NCBI GenBank assembly: GCA_016716385.1 | Contig: JADJWL010000011.1 | Span: 124,001-188,000, forward strand | Source: Bryobacterales bacterium | GTDB lineage: Bacteria > Acidobacteriota > Terriglobia > Bryobacterales > Bryobacteraceae | Length of the DNA: 64,000 bases | Direction: 5' to 3' | Shown: positions 36,958-46,536 of the stretch, piece by piece | Numbering within the stretch: the first letter of the stretch is position 1 | Layout of the letters: each line of letters begins with the position of its first letter | Notes under the pieces: model-generated | Told to the model about the DNA's origin: nothing | What the model saw: the letters and a program-made list of their open reading frames with translations, nothing else | Database searches by the model: none | Translations under genes and position numbers: made by a program

Positions 36958-38519
36958 GACCCGGAGTTGTGGCGCAGGATGCGCCCGGCGCGTGCGCCCG
37001 TCACCTTTCCGTCTTCCACCACCGCCACGCCGTTCACCAGGACGACATCGAAGCCCTCGCTGTACTGGTGCGGCTCGGCGAACGTAGCCTTATCCTGCAC
37101 GCGGCCGGGATCAAACAGCACGATGTCCGCCTGAAACCCCGCGCGCAGCAGACCGCGGTCACGGAAGCCGAAGGTGCGCGCGGGCAGCGACGTCATGCGC
37201 CGGATGGCATCCTCCAGCCGGATCACGTTGCGGGTGCGGACATACTCGGCGAGAACCCGTGCATTGGTGCCGTACGACCTGGGATGCGGCATGCCCACGC
37301 CGAACTCCCGCACGCCGCCGTCGCTGGCCACCGCGGTGAACGGATACCGCAGGATGCGCTCGACGTCTTCGTCCCCCATGGAGTGGTAGACCATCTGCGC
37401 CCCGCCCTTCTCCATGATTTCGAGAATCGTCTGGATCTGCCCGCGCACGCCGCGCCGCCCTTTCGCCTGCGCAATCCGGGCAATCGTCTTGCCTTCGAGC
37501 GAGTGATCCGGCGCGTGGTAGGCGACCGTCGCGTAGGAGTAATCCTTGTGCCCCAGGCTCCGGAGCAACGCCTCCATCTCCCGTACGACCCTGGCCCGGG
37601 TGGCCGGATCCCTGAGCCGCGCCAGGAGTTGATCGTTCCCGTCCGCCAGCGCCCAGCTTGGCAGCGTGATGCCGAGGTTCGTGCTGGACCGCTCGTAGGG
37701 GTACTGGTCGACGACGACGTCGATGCCTTCGGCGCGGGCCTGGTCGATGCGCGCCAGCGTCTTCTCCGACATACCCCACAATCTGCGATTGTCGATCTTG
37801 AAGTGCGAAACCTGCACCCGCATGCCGGCTTCGCGCCCGACGTGCACCGCCTCGGCGATGGCGTCCATGACGCGCTCGCCTTCGTCTCGCATGTGGGTGG
37901 CGTACACGCCGCGGTGTTGTGCCGCCGCCTTCGCCAGCGCCACCACTTCCTCCGTGTTGGAATACGTACCGGGAATGTAGATCAGGCCTGTTGAGAAGCC
38001 GACCGCGCCTTCGCGCATGTTGCGGCTGACCAGGTCCGCCATCTGCGCCAGCTCATCGGGCGTGGCGTGGCGATTTGCCGTCCCCATCACCTCGCGCCGC
38101 ACGGAGTTGTGGCCGATCAGCGACGAAACATTGAGACCGACACCCGACTGCTCCAGCTTCGTGAACCACTCGCCGAGGTTCGCCATCGATCCGCCGCAGT
38201 TTCCGGTCACGATGGTCGTGACGCCGTCGAGCACGTAGTTGTCGGCGGTCGGGACCTTTTCCAGCGTCGATTCGACGTGCGTGTGGACATCGATGAAGCC
38301 CGGCGCCGCCACGCGCCCGGCGGCATCGATCGTACGCTTCGCCTGGGCGTCCGGCAATGCGCCAATCGCCGCAACGCGCCCGTCGCGGATTCCAATGTCC
38401 GCGCGGAACCAAGGATTGCCCGAGCCGTCGATCAGGCGGGCATTCCGGATCAGGATGTCGAACGTTTGGGCGCCGGCGGGAATCGCAGTCAGGATCGCCC
38501 AGAGAAAGAACAGAACCAC
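36954..38519 (-). CDS. Exported D-aminoacylase / N-acyl-D-amino-acid deacylase family protein
   Basis: 521 residues of the amidohydrolase superfamily. It starts with a signal peptide (LFFLWAILTAIPAGAQ), followed by TFDILIRNARLIDGSGNPWF, the metal motif PGFIDVHTHVEST, the GNCGGS segment whose cysteine is a metal ligand in D-aminoacylase, STGLIYIPGTYSNTEEVV, and HMRDEG with further metal histidines. The C-terminal VVLVNGVAVVEDGKVTGARAGRILR is the usual amidohydrolase ending. It would release D-amino acids (possibly from wall or secondary metabolites) outside the cell. ABC-F starts at its stop; whether the two are functionally connected is unclear. Confidence 0.9.
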
Positions 38520-38553
38520 AGACCTTATTGTAACCGGGCCGTTTCGTGCGAGA

Positions 38554-39567
38554 TCACTTCACGCCAACCACCATCGACTCCGGCCCGGTCAGATGCTCCA
38601 CGCGTGTCTCGCGGAATCCCGCGTCGCGCATCCACTCCTGGCAGTCGGCGCCCGTGTAGTCAAATCCTCCCGGCGACTCGATGAGCATGTTCAGGCTCAT
38701 CATCAAGCCAAGGGCATTCGTGCTCCGGTCATCGTCAATGATGCTCTCGTAGACGACAAACGATCCACCCTCGGGCAATGCGGCATACGCCTTCCCGACG
38801 AGCATTCGCTTGGTGTCGAGATCCCAATCATGCAGGATGTGCCCCATCACAACGACATCGGCCTTGGGCAGATCGTCCGTGAAGAAGCTTCCAGGAACGA
38901 ACTGGACGCGATCCGAAAGACGGTTCTCCTCGACGTATTCCTCGAAGATCGGCGCCACCTCGGGCAAATCGAAACCAGCACCGCGAAGATGAGGATTCAG
39001 GCGCGCGATCTGCACCGCGGTATCCCCTTGCGCCGTCCCCACGTCAAGGAACGTCGAGTAATCCGCCCAATTGAGCTTCTCTCCGATCGCGATCGCCGAC
39101 CCCCGGCTGAAGCCAGACATCGCCTGGAGGAATTCTTTCAACCGGGCGGGGTCAGCGTAGAGAGCTTCAAACAGGGGCGCTGTCCCCTCCCGCATCTCGT
39201 TCTGGGGCAGTCCCGTCCGCAGGCCTTCCGTCAATCGGCCCCAGAATGGGTACAACCGGTGGTTGGCCATCTCCAGGATGCCTCCGATGTACGAAGGCTT
39301 GTGCCGGTCCAGGAAGAAATCCGTCTCTGGAGTGTTCCGGTACACGCCATCCGTCCGATGCAGGAACCCCAGGGCGACAAGAGCATCCAGAAAATCGCGC
39401 GCGGCACGCGGGTGCAATCCAAGCCTGCCCCGAAGGGTCGTCAGATCTTCGGGGTGTTTCGCCAGTTCGGTGAAAACGCCCATTTCGATCGCGCTCAGCA
39501 GTGTCTTCGAAGACCAGAAACCGAGGCCGGTTTGCATGATCTGGCTTGGATTGAGAGCTTGGCTCAT
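38554..39567 (-). CDS. SAM-dependent O-methyltransferase (acetylserotonin/small-molecule type)
   Basis: 337 residues of the plant/actinobacterial O-methyltransferase family: an N-terminal dimerisation winged helix (NPSQIMQTGLGFWSSKTLLSAIEMGVFTELA...), then the SAM motif FLDVGTAQGDTAVQIARLNPHLRGAGFDLPEV near 175, and the catalytic HILHDWD motif near 250, whose histidine is the general base. A small-molecule (phenol or hydroxyl) substrate is likely but not readable. The ATG at 39567 is preferred because it starts the conserved region; the frame is open 14 codons further. No biosynthetic cluster surrounds it. Confidence 0.88.
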   Translation of the reverse strand: MSQALNPSQIMQTGLGFWSSKTLLSAIEMGVFTELAKHPEDLTTLRGRLGLHPRAARDFLDALVALGFLHRTDGVYRNTPETDFFLDRHKPSYIGGILEMANHRLYPFWGRLTEGLRTGLPQNEMREGTAPLFEALYADPARLKEFLQAMSGFSRGSAIAIGEKLNWADYSTFLDVGTAQGDTAVQIARLNPHLRGAGFDLPEVAPIFEEYVEENRLSDRVQFVPGSFFTDDLPKADVVVMGHILHDWDLDTKRMLVGKAYAALPEGGSFVVYESIIDDDRSTNALGLMMSLNMLIESPGGFDYTGADCQEWMRDAGFRETRVEHLTGPESMVVGVK

Positions 39568-39666
39568 GAGATTCGTCCTGCCCAATGAAAGGTCGCCGTA
39601 GAGTACCACAGCGCGAAGGGCCGGAAGTCATGGTACACAAAGTACAGTGCGGCACCGGGGTCCAAC

Positions 39667-40824
39667 ATGCTGAACGCCATCGCTTTGGTGAAGGATCCGG
39701 CGGCGCTGGCGGCCCTGGAGCGTTTGTCGGCGGATTCCGGTCTGGTCTCCGTCGCTGTCCACTCCCCCACATTGCCGGCGCCGTTCGAGTTCGCACGGAT
39801 GCGGAACGGCTGCGCGGCTGAGTTCGCCTTCATCGAACTCACTGAAGTCGATTTCGCACTCGAGATGGTGCGGACGCTGCGCAAGTCATTCCCCGAGTTG
39901 GCGATCGTGGGCATGGGCGCCGCCGCAGCCTTGGAGCGGGAGCGCGAAATCCGCGATGCGGGCGTGATGGCGCTGCTGACGGCCCCGATCTCCGACGCTG
40001 CGTTCGCTCAAGGCGTAAGCGAAGCCTTCCACGTCGCCCGCGCGGGCATCTTCGAGAATCTGGTGGCATTCCTGCCTGGCAAAGCGGGATCCGGCACGAC
40101 TACCATTGCGCTCAACGTCGCCGGTTGTCTTGCGAACGACTTCGAGAAGTCCGTCGCCCTGATTGAATGCGACCTGGAGTCGGGAATCCTGTCGTTCCTG
40201 CTGAACACCAGGCCTGAGCAACCGATCGGGGAGGCTTTGAACGGAGCCGCGGCGATCGACAACGCAACGTGGCGCTCCGCTCTCGTGTCCGCGTTCGGTG
40301 TCGATTTCCTGCTCACCGACCTGTCGAAACCAATCCGGAAACCGACGTGGGTGGACGTCTATCACCTCCTTCGATTCGCGCGGACACGCTATGACTGCGT
40401 GCTCGTGGATCTCCCGGAGGTTCTGGACGAGGCAATGCTCGAAGTCGTGCTGCGCGCGCACGCGACGTACATCGTCTGCACGTCGGAGCTGCCGTCGCTG
40501 CGATTGACCGACGTCCGAGCGGAGAACCTGCGGAGCCGCGGCGTCGAGGAGGCGCGGATTCACGCGCTGCTGAACCGCTGGAAGGAAGATTCCGTCAATC
40601 CTGGCAATGTCGAGAAGGCGTTGCGCGCGCCCGTCGCCGGCGTGATCCCCAATGACTACAAAGAGGTCTACAGCGCCACCATCAAGGGCCGCCTAGTCGG
40701 GGAGGAGACGGAACTTGGACAGGCGTACACCGCGTTTGCCCGGAAACTGCTACACATCCCGGAACCGGAACCGGCGAAGGGCATGTTCGAGCGCTTCCGC
40801 TATGCGGTCGGGCGCAAGAGCTAG
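39667..40824 (+). CDS. CpaE/TadZ-like ATPase with atypical receiver-like N-terminus
   Basis: 385 residues. N-terminal 110 residues resemble a degenerate receiver domain (FAFIELTEVDFALEMVRTLRKSFPELAIVGMG), and the rest is a MinD/ParA-like ATPase with the deviant Walker A PGKAGSGTTTIALNVAG (Thr in place of the second Lys, as in CpaE/TadZ) and ALIECDLESG. CpaE/TadZ proteins localise the tight-adherence pilus machine at the pole. No tad genes are adjacent, so its partner locus is elsewhere. The start at 39667 (ATG) gives the conserved N-terminus. Confidence 0.85.
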   Translation: MLNAIALVKDPAALAALERLSADSGLVSVAVHSPTLPAPFEFARMRNGCAAEFAFIELTEVDFALEMVRTLRKSFPELAIVGMGAAAALEREREIRDAGVMALLTAPISDAAFAQGVSEAFHVARAGIFENLVAFLPGKAGSGTTTIALNVAGCLANDFEKSVALIECDLESGILSFLLNTRPEQPIGEALNGAAAIDNATWRSALVSAFGVDFLLTDLSKPIRKPTWVDVYHLLRFARTRYDCVLVDLPEVLDEAMLEVVLRAHATYIVCTSELPSLRLTDVRAENLRSRGVEEARIHALLNRWKEDSVNPGNVEKALRAPVAGVIPNDYKEVYSATIKGRLVGEETELGQAYTAFARKLLHIPEPEPAKGMFERFRYAVGRKS

Positions 40825-40879
40825 CATTCGCCAAACCGCTTCGTCCGGCGGGCTGATGTAAGATCAGAGGAATTTCACT

Positions 40880-42817
40880 ATGCGGATCGCTGCACTCTTT
40901 CTTTTTGCCACTGCCCTGCTCCACGCGCAGGATGCCACGACCCCGGGCCGTTTCCATGTCGGGCACCCGACACTGCTGAACCTCGGCTTCGAATGGGCCA
41001 TTGAGGGCGATGCCAACCGGAACGCCACGGTCGAGGTCCGGTTCCGCAAAGCGGGGACCACCGCCTGGCGCCAGGCGCTGCCGCTGCTGCGCATCGGTGG
41101 CGAGCGAATGTACCGCGAGAACTACAACATGAGCTACACGGTGCCGCATGGGTTCGCCGGCAGCATTCTCAATCTGGAGCCCGCAACCGCCTACGAATGC
41201 GAGTTCACGCTCCGTGACCCTGACGGCGTCAACGGACAGGCGCAGCAGCGCGTGACCGTTTCCACGCGCAGCGAGCCGCAACCGTACACAGGCGGGCGCG
41301 TTCTGCACGTCTATCCTGACGACCACGAGGGCCCGCGTCAGGAGCCGAACTTCATCGGTCTCAAGCACGCCTACTACGGTCCCGGCCGCGGCGACTGGAC
41401 GTCGGTCCGGATGAACAAGGTCCAGCCGGGCGACACGATCATCGTGCATGCCGGTCTGTACCGCCCGGACCGCTTGAACTACGTCGACCCGCTCAGCGCG
41501 CCCTTTACCGGATACTGGTCGCTCTCGCTGAAGGGTACGGCGGAAAGGCCGATCACGATCAAGGCCGCCGGCGACGGCGAGGTCATCTTCGACGGCGCGG
41601 GCAGCCACAAGCTCTTCGACGTGGTGGGCTCGGCGCACCACATTTTCGAGGGACTGACCTTCCGGAACACCGACATCGTCTTCTTCGCCGGTGACAAGGA
41701 AGTGATGGGCACGGTGGCGCTGACCGTGCGCAACTGCCGGTTCGAGGACGTGGGCGTCGGTGTCTGGACCGAGAACGCCGATTCGCAGGACTTCCTGATC
41801 ACCGACAACCTGTTCCTCGGCCGGGAAGACCAGATGCGCATGATCGGCTGGAACCAGCGCGGCATGCGCACGGCGGGCATCTATCCGTCGCACCAGTTGC
41901 GCAGCTTTTTCGCGGTCAAGGTTTACGGGCCGGGACACGTCATCGCACACAACTCGATCGCGTATTTTCACGATGCGATCTGTATTTCCACCTACGGACC
42001 TCCCGATTCCGATCCCGAGCGCCGCGCATCGTCCATCGACATCTACAACAACGACATGCACCTGTTGAACGATGATTTCGTCGAGGCCGACGGAGGGGTG
42101 CACAACGTCCGCGTCTTTCAGAACCGGGGGATCAACGCCGCGCACAACGGCTACAGCGGCCAGCCGATCTTCGGTGGTCCCGTCTATTACTACCGCAACA
42201 TCCTCTATCACGTCCCGGCCGGAGGGGCGCTGAAACTGAATTCCCAGCCGGCAGGCCTGTTCTTCTACCACAACACGCTGATTGGCGAGCAGACCGCAAG
42301 CGAGCCATACTCGAACACCCACTTCCGCAACAACCTGTTTCTCGGGCGCGATTCCGATCGCGGCATCATGACGTGGGCAAATGCGACGTCCCATTACAGC
42401 AGCGACTACAACGGCTACCGCCCCAACCGTGGCGTCAGCCAGCAGTACAACTGGCTCGCACCCGAACCGGGCAAGACGCTTTCCGGGAGAGGGGGCAAGG
42501 ACGACTGGAAGAGGTTTGCGACGCTGGCCGAGATGAAGAAGGCCACCGGTCAGGAGACCCACGGCATCGAGGTCGACTACGACATATTCGAGAACCTCGC
42601 GCCGCCGGACCCGGCCCGGCGCCATCACGTCTATCACGCAACGGATCTGAACTTCCGGCTGAAGCCCACGTCCAGGGCTGTCGACGCCGGCGAGGTTCTG
42701 CCCACGATCAACGACGGCTTCACAGGGAAGGCGCCCGACCTGGGCGCGCTCGAAGTAAACCAGAAGCAGCCGCACTACGGCGCGCGGTGGATTACCTGGC
42801 AGCCGTTCTACCGGTAG
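40880..42817 (+). CDS. Exported right-handed beta-helix protein with FN3-like N-terminus
   Basis: 645 residues. Signal peptide (MRIAALFLFATALLHAQ), a fibronectin-like segment (about 25-130), then a long parallel beta-helix region (about 165-560) with recurrent 'N-x-F-x-x-x' style turns, e.g. FEGLTFRNTDIVFFAGD, LTVRNCRFEDVGVGVWTENADSQDFLITDNLF. Such folds occur in polysaccharide lyases and epimerases; the best inference is an extracellular polysaccharide-acting protein, without substrate. It converges on and overlaps by ten bases the DUF4276 gene. Confidence 0.82.
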   Translation: MRIAALFLFATALLHAQDATTPGRFHVGHPTLLNLGFEWAIEGDANRNATVEVRFRKAGTTAWRQALPLLRIGGERMYRENYNMSYTVPHGFAGSILNLEPATAYECEFTLRDPDGVNGQAQQRVTVSTRSEPQPYTGGRVLHVYPDDHEGPRQEPNFIGLKHAYYGPGRGDWTSVRMNKVQPGDTIIVHAGLYRPDRLNYVDPLSAPFTGYWSLSLKGTAERPITIKAAGDGEVIFDGAGSHKLFDVVGSAHHIFEGLTFRNTDIVFFAGDKEVMGTVALTVRNCRFEDVGVGVWTENADSQDFLITDNLFLGREDQMRMIGWNQRGMRTAGIYPSHQLRSFFAVKVYGPGHVIAHNSIAYFHDAICISTYGPPDSDPERRASSIDIYNNDMHLLNDDFVEADGGVHNVRVFQNRGINAAHNGYSGQPIFGGPVYYYRNILYHVPAGGALKLNSQPAGLFFYHNTLIGEQTASEPYSNTHFRNNLFLGRDSDRGIMTWANATSHYSSDYNGYRPNRGVSQQYNWLAPEPGKTLSGRGGKDDWKRFATLAEMKKATGQETHGIEVDYDIFENLAPPDPARRHHVYHATDLNFRLKPTSRAVDAGEVLPTINDGFTGKAPDLGALEVNQKQPHYGARWITWQPFYR

Positions 42818-43431
42818 GGGTGACTGGTGAGTCGGTCGAGCGTCTCCAGAAATCGCTCGGCGTGACTCGATGCATCTCGAACCTTGCCAGGGTCGATCCT
42901 GCTCAGGATTTCAAAGGAATGCTTTCCTTTGGAGTACTGGCCCTTCGCAGTCTGCCTCGTAGCATTGCTCAATTGCGTGAATATATCGGACTTTGGAACG
43001 TTCTCCAGATCCCGTCGTTCGCTGAGTGCGGTCTCTTGAAAGCGGTGGCCAAAGTATGCTCCGAGGGTGCTCTTGTCGGCAAAAAACCAAGCCTCCATGA
43101 CCTGCACCATCAGGTGGATCTGATCCTCAGTCACACCGTCGGGACACTCCCATCGGTCACCTGGACGATCTCTTACATGATGCCATGCACGTTCCGCGGT
43201 CACCGGCCCTTCACTGTCAACGAGCAAGACCGGGATAGCAAGTTGTCGGTCCGTTTCGTGTGCGTTCCTGAAGTTCTTGTATGCTTCTTGCCGTCCACCA
43301 CACGCCACGATTCGTGGCATCCGCCCCTCCATGCCAGCCTTTTTGATAAACTCCGAAAAACCCCTTCGGCATTCGGTTTGCAGTGACTTGTTCTGGTTGC
43401 CTCCTCCCTCCACGTATAGCTTGACTGTCAC
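42808..43431 (-). CDS. DUF4276 family protein, TOPRIM-like, partner of the AAA ATPase
   Basis: 207 residues starting with GTG at 43431. Four reasons for this start: the GTGA overlaps the ATPase stop by four bases, a GGAGG Shine-Dalgarno lies nine bases upstream, and the protein then begins directly with the family motif VKLYVEGGG. The motif E8-G-G-G followed by LLVDSEGP (Asp72-Ser-Glu74) matches the Glu...Asp-x-Asp/Glu pattern of a TOPRIM-type metal site. DUF4276 proteins occur next to OLD-like ATPases in two-gene systems; I infer nuclease or RNA-cleaving effector activity. G+C is lower than neighbouring genes. Confidence 0.78.
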   Translation of the reverse strand: MTVKLYVEGGGNQNKSLQTECRRGFSEFIKKAGMEGRMPRIVACGGRQEAYKNFRNAHETDRQLAIPVLLVDSEGPVTAERAWHHVRDRPGDRWECPDGVTEDQIHLMVQVMEAWFFADKSTLGAYFGHRFQETALSERRDLENVPKSDIFTQLSNATRQTAKGQYSKGKHSFEILSRIDPGKVRDASSHAERFLETLDRLTSHPYR

Positions 43432-44636
43432 CACCGATTTCCTCCGATCTCGCCGCGGCGCCAAAGCTGACCCAGCCCGTATTCATTCAACCACTGATCG
43501 AGCCCTCTTCTCGTTTGCCTGCTCATTTCCGTACAGCCATTATTTTTTTCACAAACTACGACCGCCTCCGGAGCCCCCGACAGACCGTCGATAAGAATAT
43601 CAGAGTGGGTTGTGACGATCAGTTGCATACGATGAGATGCATCGATCAGCAGTCCTGCCAAGCCGGGCAACAGATCAGGATGCAGGCCTAGCTCCGGCTC
43701 TTCGAGGCACACCAAGGGAGGTGGGGAGGGGTGACATAGCATGGCCAGGAGGCAGAGATATCGGACGGTTCCGTCAGAAAGGCGAGTCGCCGGGACAGGC
43801 GAACGCAAGCCTGCATAGTGCAAGAACAGTTGGATTGTGCCCCCCAGAACCTTGGTCGAAAAATCCTCGACCGACTTATCAGCGTCCCTGAGTCTTTCTA
43901 CAAGAGCTTTTCGAAGCCCGGAGCGATGCTCGAGATCGTTGAGCACCAAAGCAATGTTCGCGGAATCTTCCCGTAAAAAGTCCGACACGAAATCAGTCGG
44001 TTGCGGTTTGCGAGGCTGAGTATGGCGACCCAATGTCCATTCCCTAAAAAGCCTTATCTTGGCATACTGGTTACCCAAATAGGTGACCTCAGGATACTGA
44101 TCAGGATCCTTTCTCTGAGAAAGAACTGATTGATCAAGCGGCAAATCCTCCCGCCTCAGTTCACGGCGGGCGTGCCCGCCAGGATCCGCGCTGGTTCTCA
44201 CGTTGAGGACAGGATGCCCCCGCCGGTAACGATAGTAGAAATAGACATCGTCGTGCTCATCCCCATCGGGTCGTTCGTTTTCAATCGCCTCATCAGCCAG
44301 TTCAACACGCTGTCCGACCATCGTAAGTGCTAATTTATGGCGGAGGGGCATCTTTCCATGCGGATTAAATACCGTAACATCTACCTCGGCGATCGGCGTC
44401 TGCTCTGCGCCTTTCCATAGCCACTCAATGACGCCGCCTCCTGTCTGAATTGGATCCAGGAGGTTTCCCGGTGCCGCCTGCAGGAGGGCAACTGACTCAA
44501 TAAGATTCGATTTCCCGGAGCCATTGGGACCAATGAGCACATTTAGCGATCTTAGCTCCAACTCGGAGCTTTCAGGCCCAAAGGATAGGAGGTTCCGGAT
44601 CCTGATCGTCTTTAGAAACTGGTTATCGCCGAGCAT
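43428..44636 (-). CDS. OLD-like AAA/ABC-type ATPase of a putative two-gene defence module
   Basis: 402 residues of the AAA_15/AAA_21 SMC-like ATPase family. Walker A GPNGSGKSN (36-44) follows FKTIRIRNLLSFG; an ABC-like signature LSDGTVRYLCLLAML, Walker B PLVCLEEPELGLHPDLL and the switch VTTHSDILID are present, so hydrolysis should be intact. The middle insertion (about 110-230) lacks a fused TOPRIM domain, which is instead encoded by the overlapping next gene. Lines within the gene are about 43% G+C (26 of 60 at 43501-43560 and at 44041-44100) against about 70% in clpC, suggesting transfer. Likely recognises a phage trigger and activates the partner; this is inference. Confidence 0.82.
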   Translation of the reverse strand: MLGDNQFLKTIRIRNLLSFGPESSELELRSLNVLIGPNGSGKSNLIESVALLQAAPGNLLDPIQTGGGVIEWLWKGAEQTPIAEVDVTVFNPHGKMPLRHKLALTMVGQRVELADEAIENERPDGDEHDDVYFYYRYRRGHPVLNVRTSADPGGHARRELRREDLPLDQSVLSQRKDPDQYPEVTYLGNQYAKIRLFREWTLGRHTQPRKPQPTDFVSDFLREDSANIALVLNDLEHRSGLRKALVERLRDADKSVEDFSTKVLGGTIQLFLHYAGLRSPVPATRLSDGTVRYLCLLAMLCHPSPPPLVCLEEPELGLHPDLLPGLAGLLIDASHRMQLIVTTHSDILIDGLSGAPEAVVVCEKNNGCTEMSRQTRRGLDQWLNEYGLGQLWRRGEIGGNRW

Positions 44637-44721
44637 GCAGTTGGTATTCTACTCTTGCCGGTCGAGCGAGGGCAAATAGAGAAAGACACAGTCAGGACCG
44701 GAATACCGGCGCCAGGCAAGG

Positions 44722-46494
44722 TCACTCCCGACGCCGCGGCAGACGGAACGCCGCCATCTCCTGGCCGTTGCGGACGTACAGGCGGTCGCCCACCAGCACA
44801 GGATGATTCCAGGTCTTGCCCTCAAGCGCCGGGAATCGGGCCAGTTCTTCGAATCCGTCCGCCGCGGCCCGGACGAGCGCCAGTTCGCCCTCCTCGGAAA
44901 GCACCAGCAGCACGCCCTCGTCCCGCAGCAGGACAAGCTGCCCATGGCCATAGCGGCCGCCTTTCCACTTCCGCCTGCCGTTATTGACGTCGAGACACGT
45001 GAGGATCGCGCCATCGAAACCGAAGATGTGCCCCGCGTGGATCACGAAGTCGTTGAAGTACGGCTTCAGCCCCCTCGATTCCCAGCGATCCTCGACACTC
45101 CACGCATCCGGCCCTGGCGTCAGCGCGATGCGGCGGATACCGTCCATGTCGGCGCCGCCGACGAGCAGGTCGCCCTCCGGCATCGCCGCCGGCTGCACGA
45201 TGCGGTCTCCCGACCGCCAGCCATACTTCCACAAGATGCCGCCATCCGCGGGCGCGAAGCCGGTCAGGCCGTGGCTGCTCATCAGGAGAAGCTGCGGGCT
45301 GCCGCCGGGAGGCGTCCACAGGTGCGGCGAACTGTAGCTCCCGCCACCCGCCGAGGCGGACCAGCGCATGGCTCCTGAGACGGCGTCATACGCCGCGAGT
45401 TGGCTATCCGCCGCTACCACGACGAGGTCGTCGATGACCAGCGGCGAACTCGAAAAGCCCCACCCCGGGACCTTGCTTCCCGTATCTTCAGCCGCGTTGC
45501 GCGACCAGATCGCGGCGCCGGTCGCGGCGTCGAGTGCGTTCAGGATTCCGGTGGCGCCGAGAGCGTACACGCGGCCGCCGGCAACGGTTGGAGTGCCGCG
45601 CGGACCCGCGCCGCCGTTCGACTCCCAGAAACGCGCTGCATCGCGATGCGCCCAGAGCGGTTCACCCGTTTGCGCGTCGTAGCAGGTGACCAGTTCTTCC
45701 TCGCCGCGCTGCTCCTGCGTGTAGAGCCGCCCGGCGCTTACCGCGAACGACGACCAAGCCGGTCCGACGGACCGCCGCCACAGTTCGACCGGCTGCGCGG
45801 TGCTCCAATCGGTGCGGATGCCGGTGCCCGGAATCACGCCGTCCCGGCCGGGTCCGCGGAAACCCGGCCAGTCCGCGGCTTCCGGCTGTGGAACAGGAGT
45901 TCCCGCCGGGTCAAGCGGCTGGCGGTCCGCACGATCCAGACCCGCGGCCGGCACTGTGGGCGGGGCGGGAAGCGGCAGGCTCGCCTCGACCAGCAGCCGC
46001 TCTTCGCTCGTCTGCGACCAGCGCCAGGCGAAGTCCGACGAGGCCCCGCCCGTGATCCCGCCGGTCCGCAGCAGCGCGAACAATCCACAGGCGAGCAGGA
46101 TCAGCGACGCCATCACGAGCCGCCGCCAGCCGCCGGGCAGGCGCTGTGCCAACACCGTCGCAAGCACCAGCACCAGGCTCAGCACCGGGATCGAATAGAT
46201 CGCCAGCAGCAGGCCCATCATCCCGGTCGCGATGGACTCGTGAACGATCCGCGACGTGGCGGCCATCGCCGCGGCGGCGAGCAGGACAGCTCCCCAGCGG
46301 TCGGCCAGCGGTATCCGGCTGAAGAACAGCCACCAGACCAGAACGGCCACCCCGCCGGCGAGTCCGCCGAGTACCGCGTACATCGACGCGCCCGGCCAGA
46401 GGGCCGGGACAGCGAACCTCACGAGCCACTGCAATCCGACGATCGCAACGCCCGGCCATAGCCGCGGCGCAACCCCGGCCGAAGGAACGTTCAT
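44722..46494 (-). CDS. Membrane-anchored PQQ-type beta-propeller protein
   Basis: 590 residues. The first 150 hold four to five hydrophobic segments (e.g. AVLGGLAGGVAVLVWWLFF, VLSLVLVLATVLAQ, ASLILLACGLFALLR), after which an extracytoplasmic PQQ/WD-like propeller begins (DWPGFRGPGRDGVIPGTGI, then repeats with 'YDAQTGEPLWAHRD', 'LDAATGAAIWSR', 'YDAVSGAMRWSA'). The GRFRGPxRDG start is typical for acidobacterial/planctomycete PQQ-like proteins. No catalytic residues for alcohol dehydrogenases are recognisable, so it may be a scaffolding or sensing propeller. An 85-base gap follows upstream of the defence ATPase. Confidence 0.8.
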   Translation of the reverse strand: MNVPSAGVAPRLWPGVAIVGLQWLVRFAVPALWPGASMYAVLGGLAGGVAVLVWWLFFSRIPLADRWGAVLLAAAAMAATSRIVHESIATGMMGLLLAIYSIPVLSLVLVLATVLAQRLPGGWRRLVMASLILLACGLFALLRTGGITGGASSDFAWRWSQTSEERLLVEASLPLPAPPTVPAAGLDRADRQPLDPAGTPVPQPEAADWPGFRGPGRDGVIPGTGIRTDWSTAQPVELWRRSVGPAWSSFAVSAGRLYTQEQRGEEELVTCYDAQTGEPLWAHRDAARFWESNGGAGPRGTPTVAGGRVYALGATGILNALDAATGAAIWSRNAAEDTGSKVPGWGFSSSPLVIDDLVVVAADSQLAAYDAVSGAMRWSASAGGGSYSSPHLWTPPGGSPQLLLMSSHGLTGFAPADGGILWKYGWRSGDRIVQPAAMPEGDLLVGGADMDGIRRIALTPGPDAWSVEDRWESRGLKPYFNDFVIHAGHIFGFDGAILTCLDVNNGRRKWKGGRYGHGQLVLLRDEGVLLVLSEEGELALVRAAADGFEELARFPALEGKTWNHPVLVGDRLYVRNGQEMAAFRLPRRRE

Positions 46495-46536
46495 GTCAAG
46501 ACCATACGGCTCCGGCCCGGCTTTCGTTCCCTTCTC

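Noticed and set aside
40682..42775. Minus-strand open frame over the beta-helix gene
   Set aside because: Antisense to an exported protein with clear signal peptide; the shadow has typical GC-driven composition.
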